The translations under genes were made by a program, and so were the position numbers. From Bog-473 sp963753115 (GTDB taxonomy: Bacteria > Actinomycetota > Acidimicrobiia > Acidimicrobiales > RAAP-2): a stretch of 64,000 bases of DNA. Location: positions 1 through 64,000 of the forward strand of contig CAVWBB010000029.1 of NCBI GenBank assembly GCA_963753115.1, written 5' to 3'. The notes below the pieces were generated by a model, which ran no database searches, had not been told where the DNA came from, and saw only the letters and a list, made by a program, of their open reading frames with translations. Below are positions 53,957-62,600 of this stretch, one piece after another (position 1 is the stretch's first letter; every line of letters begins with the position of its first letter).

Positions 53957-55288
53957 ATGCTGGCGACGGCCACCGTCCTGGTGGACATCGGACGATCACT
54001 GCGCGAGGGCTTCTTCATGTTCTGGGAGACGCTCTGGCCTCTCGTGCTGGGTTTCGGCCTGGCCGGCGCCGTGCAGGCCTTCGTCAGCCGCGACGCCATG
54101 CGGGAGCGGCTCGGCGACCACCGGCCGCGCGCCGTGCTCCGGGCGTCGGGCTACGGGATGGTCTCGTCCTCGTGCTCCTACGCCGCGTCCGCCATGGCCA
54201 AATCGCTCTTCGTCAAGGGCGCCGACTACATCGCTGCCATGGTCTTCATGTTCGCCTCCACCAACCTCGTCATCGAGCTCGGGATCGTCCTCATTGTGCT
54301 GATGGGCTGGCAGTTCGCCGTCAGCGAGTTCGTCGGGGGCTTCATCATGATCGGTCTCCTGTCCACCTTGGGGGCGCTGTGGTTGCGCGGCCGCCAAGTG
54401 GAGCAGGCCCGCGCACGCCTGCACGCGGCGGAGGACGGGCCCGAACACCAGCACGACCCCGTCGCCGGGGATGGGGATGGGGACGGGGATCGGATCCCCC
54501 TGCGGGTTCGGGTGCGCTCCATCGCCGGCTGGGCCGACAGCGCGACGTACACCATGTCCGACCTCACCATGCTGCGGCGCGAGTTGATCGTCGGCTACAC
54601 CGTCGCCGGGTTCCTGGCGGTGTTGGTGCCCACGTCGGTCTGGCAGGCGGTCTTCATCACCGGGCACGGGTTCTGGACGAGTGTCGAGAACGCCATCGTG
54701 GGCCCGTTCATCGCCATCATCAGCTTCGTCTGCTCCATCGGCAATGTGCCCCTGGCGGCCGCGCTGTGGAGCGGGGGCATCTCCTTCGGTGGCGTGATCG
54801 CGTTCATCTTCGCCGACCTGATCGCATTCCCGCTCCTGCTCATCTACCGCCGGTATTACGGGACTCGGTTGATGCTCCGGATGCTCGCCGTGTTCTGGGC
54901 TCTCATGTCGACCGCAGGCCTCATCACCGAGCTGCTGTTCAGTGCCGCCGGCCTGGTGCCGACCATGCGGCCCACCACTGTGGCCCCGGCCCATTTCTCC
55001 TGGAACTACACGACGTATCTCAACGTGATCTTCCTGGTGTTGTTCGGCGTCCTGTACTGGATCTACCGGAACCGGGTGCGCCTCGGCGCCGGTGGCCGCT
55101 ACGCGCGCGACCCCGTGTGCGGCATGCAGGTGGAGACGGCGCAGGCGCCGGCATCCGTCGACCACGCCGGGGAGCGGCACTACTTCTGCTCCGACCGCTG
55201 TGCGGAGCGCTTCGAGGCCGATCGGACCAGAGCGGGTCAGACGAGACGGGAGGGCAGGCAGAGCCATGCAACCGGAACGCATTCTTGA
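53957..55288 (+). CDS. ArsP/DUF318-type permease fused to a YHS metal-binding domain
   Basis: 443 residues. About eight membrane helices in two groups of four, with SGYGMVSSSCSYAASAMAKS in the first and ISFVCSIGNVPLAAALWSGG in the second, the paired Ser/Cys motifs of ArsP-type permeases. The cytosolic loop contains EHQHDPVAGDGDGDGDR, a His/Asp-rich stretch. The C-terminus carries a YHS domain: ARDPVCGMQVETAQAPASVD then HYFCSDRCAERFEADR, with Cys ligands. The family includes organoarsenical efflux and putative Cu/Zn efflux proteins. With a CsoR repressor in front, metal (probably Cu) export is the best inference; substrate and direction are unproven. Confidence 0.85.
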   Translation: MLATATVLVDIGRSLREGFFMFWETLWPLVLGFGLAGAVQAFVSRDAMRERLGDHRPRAVLRASGYGMVSSSCSYAASAMAKSLFVKGADYIAAMVFMFASTNLVIELGIVLIVLMGWQFAVSEFVGGFIMIGLLSTLGALWLRGRQVEQARARLHAAEDGPEHQHDPVAGDGDGDGDRIPLRVRVRSIAGWADSATYTMSDLTMLRRELIVGYTVAGFLAVLVPTSVWQAVFITGHGFWTSVENAIVGPFIAIISFVCSIGNVPLAAALWSGGISFGGVIAFIFADLIAFPLLLIYRRYYGTRLMLRMLAVFWALMSTAGLITELLFSAAGLVPTMRPTTVAPAHFSWNYTTYLNVIFLVLFGVLYWIYRNRVRLGAGGRYARDPVCGMQVETAQAPASVDHAGERHYFCSDRCAERFEADRTRAGQTRREGRQSHATGTHS

Positions 55289-55538
55289 GCGACTGGACCG
55301 GATGGTGGCATCCGGGCGGATCACCCCGGACGAGGCCGCGCAGCTGCGCGCCGCCGCGGGGACGGCCGAATTCGATGCCGCCATGGCGTCCATCCGGGCG
55401 CGCCATGCGCAGGCCCATACCGATGCCGCCGTGGCGGCCGGGACGATGAGCCCGGAGGACGCCGCGAGCTCGTTGGAGCGGGTGCGGGGTGGAGACCACT
55501 CGGCCGACCTCCGCCGGCACATCAGGGGAGCGGGCTAA
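55266..55538 (+). CDS. Small SHOCT-like protein in the csoR operon
   Basis: 90 residues, MQPERILERLDRMVASGRIT then PDEAAQLRAAAGTAEF; a second similar segment, AVAAGTMSPEDAASSLERVR, suggests two SHOCT-like repeats (short C-terminal-type oligomerisation helices). The ATG lies inside the end of the permease gene (23-base overlap) with GGGAGGGC upstream, so it belongs to the csoR-permease operon. A role as accessory or oligomerising factor is inference. Confidence 0.6.
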   Translation: MQPERILERLDRMVASGRITPDEAAQLRAAAGTAEFDAAMASIRARHAQAHTDAAVAAGTMSPEDAASSLERVRGGDHSADLRRHIRGAG

Positions 55539-55545
55539 CAGCTCC

Positions 55546-55773
55546 TCATTCGATTTCGCCTTCGCCCCTGACCTCGGCGCCGATCTTCCCCATCTCCCGC
55601 TCGTGCTCGGCGACCCCGGGCTCCAGGGTGTTGCGCTCGGCCGCGGCCTCCTCGTCCGGCGTCGGCGCCCGGTCCGCCGTGTGGGCGGCGGTGGCCTCCC
55701 GTGCTTCCTCGGCCTTCGTCGCCTCCTCCACGTCCCCGCCTGCCTCGCCCGACCCGTTGGTTCCTTCGCTCAT
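55546..55773 (-). CDS. Small acidic, probably disordered protein
   Basis: 75 residues, MSEGTNGSGEAGGDVEEATK, then many Ala, Glu and Asp, ending MGKIGAEVRGEGEIE. The ATG follows AAGGAGGGACC, a strong site, so it is taken as real. Low-complexity composition predicts disorder; no domain or function recognised. It converges with the SHOCT-like gene (7 bases apart). Confidence 0.55.
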   Translation of the reverse strand: MSEGTNGSGEAGGDVEEATKAEEAREATAAHTADRAPTPDEEAAAERNTLEPGVAEHEREMGKIGAEVRGEGEIE

Positions 55774-55923
55774 GGTCCCTCCTTCTGTTCGGAGAGGAGC
55801 ATTGCCAAACGGCGTCGTGCCTAATCATCGGCTCGGCGCTGGAGAGCCGAAATCGACCGGCGAAGGGCACCCTCCTCCCCGTCGCACGAGCCGGCCCGGC
55901 CCGAGATCGCTACAGTCCCGTCA

Positions 55924-57486
55924 ATGACGGACTACGACGCCATTGTCATCGGGGCAGGTCACAACGGCCTGACCGCCGCGACAGTCATGGCTCGCGGTGG
56001 CCTGCGGGTCCTGTGCCTGGAGAAGAACCACTTCATTGGGGGCATGGCCTCGACCACCGAGCTCATCCGCGGCTACCGCTTCGAATTGGCCGGCTCGATC
56101 CAATTCCCCGTGCCGAACCAGATCTTCGAGGACCTCGAGCTCGGGGCCTGTCCCATCTACGAGCCAGAGGTCCAGTCGGCGAGCATCAGCGAGGACGGCC
56201 AGCCGCCGATCCTGCTGTATTCGGATCCCGAGCGGCTCCTGGAGCACCTCGGCGAGACGATCGGCATCGAAGCGGTGCTCGGGATGGCCGAGGTGGCGGC
56301 GTGGGCGGAGGCTCCGGCACGGGCCATCGGTCGCTTCGACGTGCGGACGCCGCCGAAGTCACTGGACGAGATGTGGGGCTGTGCAGCCAACGAGACCGAG
56401 CGCGAGGCCATCCGGACCGCCATGTTCGGCAGCGTGATGGACGTCGTCGACCGCTTCCTGCCCGACCGGACCAAGCATGCGCCGGTGCGCAGCATGCTGG
56501 CGTTCCTCGCCGTCAACTCCACCTTCCGGGGGCCATTCTCCCCTGGGAGCGCGCTCTGCCTCGCCTTTGCGCTGGCGTCGCCGGGGACGGCGACGATGTC
56601 GAAGGTGCGCGGCGGCCTCGGCACCATCGCCGACCATCTGGCCGGGCTGTTCGAGCGGAACGGGGGCGAGCTCCGTCGTCACGTCAAGGTGTCCCGCATC
56701 ATCGTCGAGGGTGGCGTGGTGCAGGGCGTCGAGCTGGGGGAGGGCGAGGTGGCGACCGCTCCCGTGGTCGTGTCCAACCTCGACCCGACCACGACCTTCA
56801 CCAGCCTGCTCGACCCCGGTGACCTCCCCGAGGCCTTCGTCCGCCGGGTCGACGCCATCGACCATCGTGCCGCCTACTTTCAAGCCCACTTCGCGCTGCG
56901 GGGTCTGCCCGAGTACCGCGCGCCGTACGAGGCCCTGAACGACACCGCACTGGGGCGCAACGTCACCTTCTTCGGGACGGCTGAGCAGATGCAGCGCGAC
57001 TTCGAAGGCTGCGTGCGGGGAGAGGTGCCCTCGTCCCCGAGCTTCAACCTGCAGATCCCGTCACTCGACGACCCGAGCCTCGCCCCGGAGGGCATGCACG
57101 CCGCCAGCAGCTTCGCCTTCTACCTGCCGATCGGTGATCGGGAGACGCAGGGTCGCCTGCGTGACGAGATGGCCGAGCGGATCGTGGCCAAGATCGCCGC
57201 CGCGGCCCCGAACTTCCCGGACCTCATCGAACGACAGCTGAACTATCCCGCGTACACCTATGAGTTGATGTTCGGGTGTGCCGGCGGTGACTTCACGCAC
57301 GGGCTCCTCCAGCCCGAGTTCATGGGCCCCTTCCGGCCCGGGCCGACGGGATGGCCTGACGCGCCCGTGCCCGTCGAGGGGCTGTATCTGTGCGGCGCCG
57401 GGTGCCATGGCGGCCCCGGCGTCACGTTCATTCCCGGTTACAACTGCGGCTACGCCGTGCTGGACGCGGCGAGCGACCGGTTGTAG
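55924..57486 (+). CDS. NAD(P)/FAD-dependent oxidoreductase, phytoene-desaturase-like
   Basis: 520 residues. N-terminal dinucleotide motif IVIGAGHNGLTAATVMARGG, then EKNHFIGGMASTTELIRGYR, and a C-terminal FAD motif GLYLCGAGCHGGPGVTFIPG, the signature of the CrtI/phytoene desaturase and related FAD amine oxidase group. No carotenoid synthase gene is nearby, so a pathway role is not supported; many such proteins in actinobacteria have unknown polyene or steroid substrates. Its end overlaps by 37 bases the convergent membrane gene. Confidence 0.9.
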   Translation: MTDYDAIVIGAGHNGLTAATVMARGGLRVLCLEKNHFIGGMASTTELIRGYRFELAGSIQFPVPNQIFEDLELGACPIYEPEVQSASISEDGQPPILLYSDPERLLEHLGETIGIEAVLGMAEVAAWAEAPARAIGRFDVRTPPKSLDEMWGCAANETEREAIRTAMFGSVMDVVDRFLPDRTKHAPVRSMLAFLAVNSTFRGPFSPGSALCLAFALASPGTATMSKVRGGLGTIADHLAGLFERNGGELRRHVKVSRIIVEGGVVQGVELGEGEVATAPVVVSNLDPTTTFTSLLDPGDLPEAFVRRVDAIDHRAAYFQAHFALRGLPEYRAPYEALNDTALGRNVTFFGTAEQMQRDFEGCVRGEVPSSPSFNLQIPSLDDPSLAPEGMHAASSFAFYLPIGDRETQGRLRDEMAERIVAKIAAAAPNFPDLIERQLNYPAYTYELMFGCAGGDFTHGLLQPEFMGPFRPGPTGWPDAPVPVEGLYLCGAGCHGGPGVTFIPGYNCGYAVLDAASDRL

Positions 57487-57947
57487 CGCAGCTGGCGCTC
57501 CATGAACGCCAGGAAGAACGCCACCGAGAAGGCCAGGCTCGTGAAGAGGCTCATCACGAAGAAGATCCAGGACCACTTGAGTCCCCGTCGCATGCCCTCC
57601 GTGATCGTCCACAGCGGCAACAGGACCAGGTTCACAATTGTGTAGTCCTGGGCGGCGGAGTCCGAGGCCCAGTTGGTGAACAGCATCTTGACGTAGTTGA
57701 TGTAGCTGGCCCGGTGGCCGTAGAGATGGACGTAGCGCACGTTGAAATACCAGCCGAGCAGCAGCGAGCACACGCCGACGACGTAGTAGACGCCCTCCAG
57801 GAGCGAGACGTGACCGGCGGCGCCTCCGCTGAAGAGTCGCCGGTTGGCCGCGAATGCGGCCACCGTGCTCGCGATCCCGAGGATCCCGTAGAACACCAGA
57901 GAAGCGGTCACCGTCCACCCCGTTTTCTTCCGCGCTGCGTGGCGCAC
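57450..57947 (-). CDS. DUF2834-like membrane protein
   Basis: 165 residues with about four hydrophobic helices: TVTASLVFYGILGIASTVAA, SLLEGVYYVVGVCSLLLGWY, DYTIVNLVLLPLWTITEG and SWIFFVMSLFTSLAFSVAFF. The region ASYINYVKMLFTNWASDSAA followed by these helices resembles DUF2834 proteins, which are small multi-pass proteins of unknown function. Starts with a GTG. Converges with the flavoprotein gene with a 37-base overlap, so the two may interfere in expression. Confidence 0.7.
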   Translation of the reverse strand: MRHAARKKTGWTVTASLVFYGILGIASTVAAFAANRRLFSGGAAGHVSLLEGVYYVVGVCSLLLGWYFNVRYVHLYGHRASYINYVKMLFTNWASDSAAQDYTIVNLVLLPLWTITEGMRRGLKWSWIFFVMSLFTSLAFSVAFFLAFMERQLRYNRSLAASSTA

Positions 57948-57985
57948 ACCCTAACGAGGGAGTGCCGCGCAGGCTCGGGAGCAGC

Positions 57986-58330
57986 TCAGAGGAGCTCGAG
58001 AATCCTTTCGGGCGGCCGGGCGATGACGGCCCGCTCCCCGACGACGAAGATGGGCCGCTCCAACAGGATGGGATGGTGCGCGATGGCCTCCAGGAGCGCG
58101 ACGCCCTCGGAGTCCCCGAGCGCCAACTCGCTGTAGACCGACTCCCCGGTCCGCATCATCAGGCGCGGGTCCGCAATGCCGAGCCGTTGCATCAGGTCCT
58201 GGAGCTCGGCGACGGTGGGAGGTTCGTCGAGATAGCGCACCTCGTCGGCCTGCACGTTGCGCTCCTGGAGGATCGACAGTGCGGTGCGGCACTTCGAGCA
58301 CGCCGGGTTCACGTAGATCTGTCCTGCCAT
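57986..58330 (-). CDS. ArsC-family glutaredoxin-dependent reductase-like protein
   Basis: 114 residues. The ArsC/Spx fold is given by IYVNPACSKCRTALSILQER (active C11, in a CxxC), NVQADEVRYLDEPPTVAELQ, RLMMRTGESVYSELALGDSE and the closing HHPILLERPIFVVGERAVIA. Family length is about 115-120. These use glutathione/glutaredoxin or mycothiol-like thiols to reduce arsenate; the conserved R in MMRTGE and PIFVVG loop fit. No arsenic operon partner is adjacent, and an uncharacterised YfgD-like role is equally possible. Confidence 0.82.
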   Translation of the reverse strand: MAGQIYVNPACSKCRTALSILQERNVQADEVRYLDEPPTVAELQDLMQRLGIADPRLMMRTGESVYSELALGDSEGVALLEAIAHHPILLERPIFVVGERAVIARPPERILELL

Positions 58331-58353
58331 GTCCGCCAGAGTAGAGCCGCCGG

Positions 58354-59823
58354 TCAGGCCCCTCCCGGTGGCATGGCGGCGACCACCTGGGCCCAGCTGT
58401 AGGTGAACGCGTGGGCCGGCAGGCTGGCGACGGCGAGCGTCACCGCCATCGACGTGCCTCGGGTGTCCCCCTTGTGCGTGTCGCCGACCATGTCGAAGGC
58501 GGCTCCCATCACCAGGTTGGGGCCGGAACCGAAGTCGTCGAGGATGCCCTTCCGGTGCCCCCAGCACCCGGCTGCACCACGATGCAGGCAGTCCAGGTTG
58601 CCGCTGTCGAACCCGTCGTCGTACATCCATCCGTAGACCGCGTCGAGGCCGTTGGAGGACCCTCCCGCCCACTCCGCGTCGTCGAGGGCGTAGGCCCGCC
58701 CCGGGTCGGGCGGGTCGTTGGCATCGTCTGCCCCCTTCTGCGCGTTCCGATCCAGCGCGGTCGTGAGGCCGCCGAAGGCGGGCAGTCCGCGGTCAACCCT
58801 CTCGAGATTGACGGCGACGAAGAGCTGGTCCGAAATGCTCATCGACGCGAATCCGTTCGGCAGCACCATGGGCCGGATGCGCTCTCCCGCATGCGCGTGG
58901 TTGACGGCCGCCAGCACGGCACCGATGCAGGCCGGCGAGTCGTCGGTCCCGGCGCGACACACCCGGGTGTAGTCGGGTACCGGCGCCACGTTGTGTCTCG
59001 GGTCCTCAATGCCGGTGTCGGACTCCGACGACGGGATGGCCCGCAGCGGCCGGAGCCTTCCGTCGGACATGGACGCCTGGGCTTCCTTCCAGGTGTAGCT
59101 GTAGTGGGGGACACGGGCGGCGGTGGCGAGGGTCGCCGCCAGTGAGGATCCTCCCTGATCCACACTCGACCTGTCCCCGGTCGGGTCGAAGGCGGCACCC
59201 ATGACGAGGTGCTGCGTCCCGAGGCGCGCCAGGACGATGTTGCGGTCCGCCCAGCAGCCCGACGTCCGGTTGCCGGAGCAGCCGGGTACGCCGCTGTCGG
59301 GTCCGTCGTTGTAGAGCCATTGGAAGTCCGCATCGAGCCCGTTGTCGACGTCGCCGATCCATTCGGTCGTCACCGAGCCATACTCCGGGCCGGGTCGCGG
59401 CGGGAGGCGCGCTGCGTCGGCGCCCTGTTGCGCACCGGCGTCGAGGGCTGTGGCGAGGCCGGCGAACGGGGCCAGGCCCCGGTCGACCCGTTCGCGATCG
59501 ACGGCGACGAAGAGTTGCTCAGGGATCGTCAGGTGCGAGAAATCGGCCGGGAGCGCCATGGGGCGCAGGCCCTCCTTGGCACGGGCAACATCGATGGCGT
59601 CCAGGGTGACGCGCAGGCACGGTCCAGTGGTGTCGGCGCCGACCGGCGCGCAGGTCTCTGGGTAGTCCGGCACGGGCGCCGCCGACCGCGCCGGTTCCAC
59701 TTGCCCGCCCCCTGATTGCCCACCGGCCGAACAGCTGGCCAGCAGGAGGGCCAGCGCCACGCCCACGGCTGACGACAGGACGGTCCGTCTTGCTGGTGCG
59801 CGCGTCGGGCGGAGGGGACGCAT
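58354..59823 (-). CDS. Lipoprotein with two tandem CAP-like domains
   Basis: 489 residues. The signal ends in a lipobox (VALALLLASCSAGG), so it is a membrane-anchored extracytoplasmic protein. The rest is an internal duplication: the same blocks occur twice, LFVAVDRERVDRGLAPFAGL / LFVAVNLERVDRGLPAFGGL, SGCWADRNIVLARLG / AGCWGHRKGILDDFG, and LVMGAAFDPTGD / LVMGAAFDMVGD, about 220 residues apart. The spacing and the LxxAxNxxRxxxGL style, with the closing MGAAF, resemble the CAP/SCP superfamily. The molecular role is unknown. Confidence 0.75.
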   Translation of the reverse strand: MRPLRPTRAPARRTVLSSAVGVALALLLASCSAGGQSGGGQVEPARSAAPVPDYPETCAPVGADTTGPCLRVTLDAIDVARAKEGLRPMALPADFSHLTIPEQLFVAVDRERVDRGLAPFAGLATALDAGAQQGADAARLPPRPGPEYGSVTTEWIGDVDNGLDADFQWLYNDGPDSGVPGCSGNRTSGCWADRNIVLARLGTQHLVMGAAFDPTGDRSSVDQGGSSLAATLATAARVPHYSYTWKEAQASMSDGRLRPLRAIPSSESDTGIEDPRHNVAPVPDYTRVCRAGTDDSPACIGAVLAAVNHAHAGERIRPMVLPNGFASMSISDQLFVAVNLERVDRGLPAFGGLTTALDRNAQKGADDANDPPDPGRAYALDDAEWAGGSSNGLDAVYGWMYDDGFDSGNLDCLHRGAAGCWGHRKGILDDFGSGPNLVMGAAFDMVGDTHKGDTRGTSMAVTLAVASLPAHAFTYSWAQVVAAMPPGGA

Positions 59824-59904
59824 CAGACGTCCAAACGTAGCCAGGAGGACGGCAGTTCCGGGATCAGGTCGTCGGCGCGCTGCGGCGGCACGAAGCGATC
59901 CGGA

Positions 59905-60723
59905 CTACGGCTGCGGACCGGCGGAACTTCCGTAGCGAGGCGGACGCTTCTCCAAGAACGCGGCGACCGCTTCCTGCATGTCGTTGGTCATGGAGGACAG
60001 GACCTGGGTCCGGTTCTCGAGGTCGATGCCCGCCTGGAGGGAGCCCACTTCGAGCTGTGACCACATGACCTCCTTGGTCATGCGAACTCCCCAGGGGGCA
60101 TTGGCCGCGATGAGCGCGGCCGTCTGGAGCGCAGCACTCTGCAACTCCTCGTCGGGCACCACCCGCAGGACGAGGCCGATACGGTCGGCTTCGGCGGCGT
60201 CGATCAGGCGGCCGGTGAGCATCAGCTCCCATGCTCGGGACGCGCCGATCAACCGGGGCAGGAGCCAGCTCACCCCGATGTCGCAGCCTGACAGTCCCAG
60301 GCGGACGAAGGCCACGTTGAAGCGCGCCGCGGCACCGGCGATACGGATGTCGCTGGCCAGGGCCAGCGCGAGGCCGCCTCCGGCCGCCGGACCGTTCACG
60401 GCGGCGATCACCGGCTGGGGGAGCCCGCGGAGGCGGGGGACGAGTGCGGCGATATCTGTCTGCGTGGCGAACGTCGCCCCCACCCGGTCGAGCTGTTCGG
60501 ACCGTGGTGCCGCGCCGTAACCCGCCAGGTCGAGTCCCGCGCAGAACCCGCGCCCGGCTCCCGTGAGCACGACAACCCGGCAGGCCCGGTCCACGGCGAC
60601 AACGGCAAGGGCGTCGTGGAGGTCGGCGATCAGCGCCGCGTTCATGGCATTCAACCGCTCCGGGCGATGCAGGGTGATCCGGGTGACGCCGTCGTGCGGC
60701 TGGTCGACCTGCAGTGTGTCCAT
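59905..60723 (-). CDS. Enoyl-CoA hydratase/isomerase family protein
   Basis: 272 residues, full crotonase length. ITLHRPERLNAMNAALIADL, the oxyanion-hole loop GAGRGFCAGLDLAGYG, second loop PQPVIAAVNGPAAGGGLALA and RFNVAFVRLGLSGCDIG. The last segment carries a Cys-Asp in place of the usual catalytic Glu-Glu (VRLGLSGCDIGVSWLL; usually PExG...), so the acid residue is Asp. That is common in a subgroup of actinobacterial crotonases with unspecific activity. Likely in fatty-acid or sterol-side-chain degradation. Divergent from the epimerase-fusion gene. Confidence 0.9.
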   Translation of the reverse strand: MDTLQVDQPHDGVTRITLHRPERLNAMNAALIADLHDALAVVAVDRACRVVVLTGAGRGFCAGLDLAGYGAAPRSEQLDRVGATFATQTDIAALVPRLRGLPQPVIAAVNGPAAGGGLALALASDIRIAGAAARFNVAFVRLGLSGCDIGVSWLLPRLIGASRAWELMLTGRLIDAAEADRIGLVLRVVPDEELQSAALQTAALIAANAPWGVRMTKEVMWSQLEVGSLQAGIDLENRTQVLSSMTNDMQEAVAAFLEKRPPRYGSSAGPQP

Positions 60724-60817
60724 GGGGGGATCCTTCCGCTGAGTTCGGCCTTATCCTGCAACACACGCCACCACAGCGCGTCCCCGCCAGGGTGGTGTGC
60801 TGGGACGGGAGCACCAA

Positions 60818-62161
60818 ATGGGGTTGGACTACACGAGCATCATCGACGCTCCGGTGGCCGAGGTCTTCGCCTGGCACGAGCGACCCGGGGCGTTGCAGCG
60901 CCTCTTGCCACCCTGGCAGCCGATCAAGGTCGCGCAAGAGTCGCTCTCCCTGGAAGATGGGCAGGCCGTTCTCCGGCTCCCGGGCCACGTGCGCTGGGTG
61001 GCCCAGCATTCCGGTGACGACCCGCCCCGGCAGTTCGTGGACGAATTGGTGTCGCTCCCGTTGCACTGGCGCCACACACACTCCTTCGCGGCGCTCGACG
61101 ACGGGGCCACCAAGGTGACCGACCACGTCGAGACACCCGTGCCGGGCTCCTTCCTCTTGCAGACGTTCCGCTACCGGCACCACCAGCTCGCCGGCGACCT
61201 TGCCGCCCACCGACGTGCTGGCCGGTCGCTCACCGTTGCAGTCACGGGATCCTCCGGTCTCGTCGGTTCGGCCCTGTGCGCGTATCTGTCGACCGGGGGG
61301 CACCGCGTCGTTCGCCTGGTGCGGCGCGCCCCCGTCGGTCCGCTCGAGCGCGCCTGGGATCCCGGGCGTCCGGACCCGCGGGCCTTCGAGGGTGTCGACG
61401 CGGTCGTGCATCTCGCCGGTGCCTCCATCGCGGGTCGGTTCTCCGACGCCCACAAGCGGCTCGTGCGCGAGAGCCGGGTCGGGCCCACCGCTGCGCTGGC
61501 CCGCGTGATGGCGGCCATGCCCGACGGCCACCGCGTCCTCGTCTGCGCGTCGGCCATCGGGTACTACGGGTCGGACCGGGGGGACGAGGAGCTCACCGAG
61601 GACAGCGCCCGAGGGACGGGCTTCCTGGCCGAGCTCGTTGAGGACTGGGAGGCGGCGGCGCAACCCGCCGCCGCGGCCGGCGTGCGGGTGGTCCACGTGC
61701 GGACCGGCATCGTCCAGTCCGCCCGTGGGGCCAGCCTGAAGCTGCTCCGCCCCCTGTTCTCGGTCGGACTCGGCGGTCCTCTCGCGCCGGGGTCGCAATG
61801 GGTTTCGTGGATCGGCCTTGACGACCTGCTCGACGTCTTCGGGAGCGCCCTCGCCGACGACGAGATCGCGGGTCCGCTCAACGCAGTGGCGCCCGGGCCC
61901 GTGACCAACAAGGACTACGCCACCACGCTCGCCCGGGTCCTGCGCCGTCCCGCCATCTTCACGGTCCCGCCGTTCGGTCCGCGCCTGCTCCTGGGCGCCG
62001 AGGGCGCCCGCGAAATCGTGCAGGCGAGCCAACGGGTCGTCCCGAGCCGGCTGGCGGCGTCCGGCCACGTGTTCCGCCACGCCGGCCTCGACGCCTGCCT
62101 GCGGCACCAGCTCGGCCACATTCAGGAGGCGCCGGCGGGCGAGGAGCGGAGACGCGCCTAG
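60818..62161 (+). CDS. SRPBCC-domain / TIGR01777-type epimerase fusion
   Basis: 447 residues from the ATG at 60818 (GGGAG upstream; a GTG 21 bases earlier is possible). An N-terminal SRPBCC (START-like) domain, residues about 1-140 (DYTSIIDAPVAEVFAWHERP), is fused to a sugar-nucleotide-epimerase-like Rossmann domain: TVAVTGSSGLVGSALCAYLS, VVHLAGASIAGRFSDAHKRL, ASAIGYYGSDRGDEELTEDS (Tyr-x-x-x type site altered) and the C-terminal VPSRLAASGHVFRHAGLDAC. This is the YfcH/TIGR01777 architecture. The fusion is known in actinobacteria; it may link ligand binding to NAD(P) chemistry. Substrate unknown. Confidence 0.88.
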   Translation: MGLDYTSIIDAPVAEVFAWHERPGALQRLLPPWQPIKVAQESLSLEDGQAVLRLPGHVRWVAQHSGDDPPRQFVDELVSLPLHWRHTHSFAALDDGATKVTDHVETPVPGSFLLQTFRYRHHQLAGDLAAHRRAGRSLTVAVTGSSGLVGSALCAYLSTGGHRVVRLVRRAPVGPLERAWDPGRPDPRAFEGVDAVVHLAGASIAGRFSDAHKRLVRESRVGPTAALARVMAAMPDGHRVLVCASAIGYYGSDRGDEELTEDSARGTGFLAELVEDWEAAAQPAAAAGVRVVHVRTGIVQSARGASLKLLRPLFSVGLGGPLAPGSQWVSWIGLDDLLDVFGSALADDEIAGPLNAVAPGPVTNKDYATTLARVLRRPAIFTVPPFGPRLLLGAEGAREIVQASQRVVPSRLAASGHVFRHAGLDACLRHQLGHIQEAPAGEERRRA

Positions 62162-62198
62162 CCGCGGCGCCCTCAGTGGCCGTCTCGGTGCAGCCGCG

Positions 62199-62204
62199 TA
62201 CAAT
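62199..62204 (+). promoter_or_regulatory. -10-like TACAAT in front of a leaderless VOC gene
   Basis: TACAAT sits 7 bases before the GTG at 62212, so transcription would start at or next to that codon. Leaderless genes are frequent in actinobacteria. It decides the start chosen for the VOC gene. Confidence 0.5.
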
Positions 62205-62211
62205 CGGCGAG

Positions 62212-62565
62212 GTGATCACCGGTGTCCACATGCTCGTCCACGCCGACGATGCCGAGGCGGCTCGTGCCTTCTTCCGCGACGTGCTCGAGTGGCCACACGT
62301 CGATGCACACGACGGGTGGCTGATCTTCGGCACAGGTCCATCGGAGCTCGGCGTCCACCCGACCGAGGGCGGGGCCGAGCACCACGAGATCTCGCTGGTC
62401 TGTGACGACATCGAGGCGACGGTCGTTGCGCTGACGGCAAAGGGCGCGCGGTTCGCCGGAGGTATCGAGACGCGCGGCTTCGGCCGCACCATCGCCATCG
62501 ACGTCCCCGGCGCGGGGGGAATGCTGCTGTACGAACCACGCCACCCGACAGCGTTCGATCTCTGA
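62212..62565 (+). CDS. Short VOC/glyoxalase-fold protein
   Basis: 117 residues from the GTG at 62212; a longer start at 62176 gives a non-conserved 12-residue extension. VITGVHMLVHADDAEAARAF, then HDGWLIFGTGPSELGVHP and EHHEISLVCDDIEATVVALT, ending in GAGGMLLYEPRHPTAF. The two-module fold is complete and includes the metal-type His and Glu positions. Length equals the classical single VOC domain. It appears to be leaderless (TACAAT 7 bases upstream). Convergent with the methyltransferase gene. Confidence 0.82.
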   Translation: MITGVHMLVHADDAEAARAFFRDVLEWPHVDAHDGWLIFGTGPSELGVHPTEGGAEHHEISLVCDDIEATVVALTAKGARFAGGIETRGFGRTIAIDVPGAGGMLLYEPRHPTAFDL

Positions 62566-62571
62566 GCCGGT

Positions 62572-62585
62572 GGCCGGCGCCGGCC
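62572..62585. terminator. GC-rich palindrome between convergent genes
   Basis: GGCCGGCGCCGGCC is fully self-complementary and lies between the VOC stop (62565) and the methyltransferase stop (62601). It could act as a short bidirectional hairpin; without a U-run this is weak. Confidence 0.3.
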
Positions 62586-62600
62586 CGCCGCCCCTCGGGG

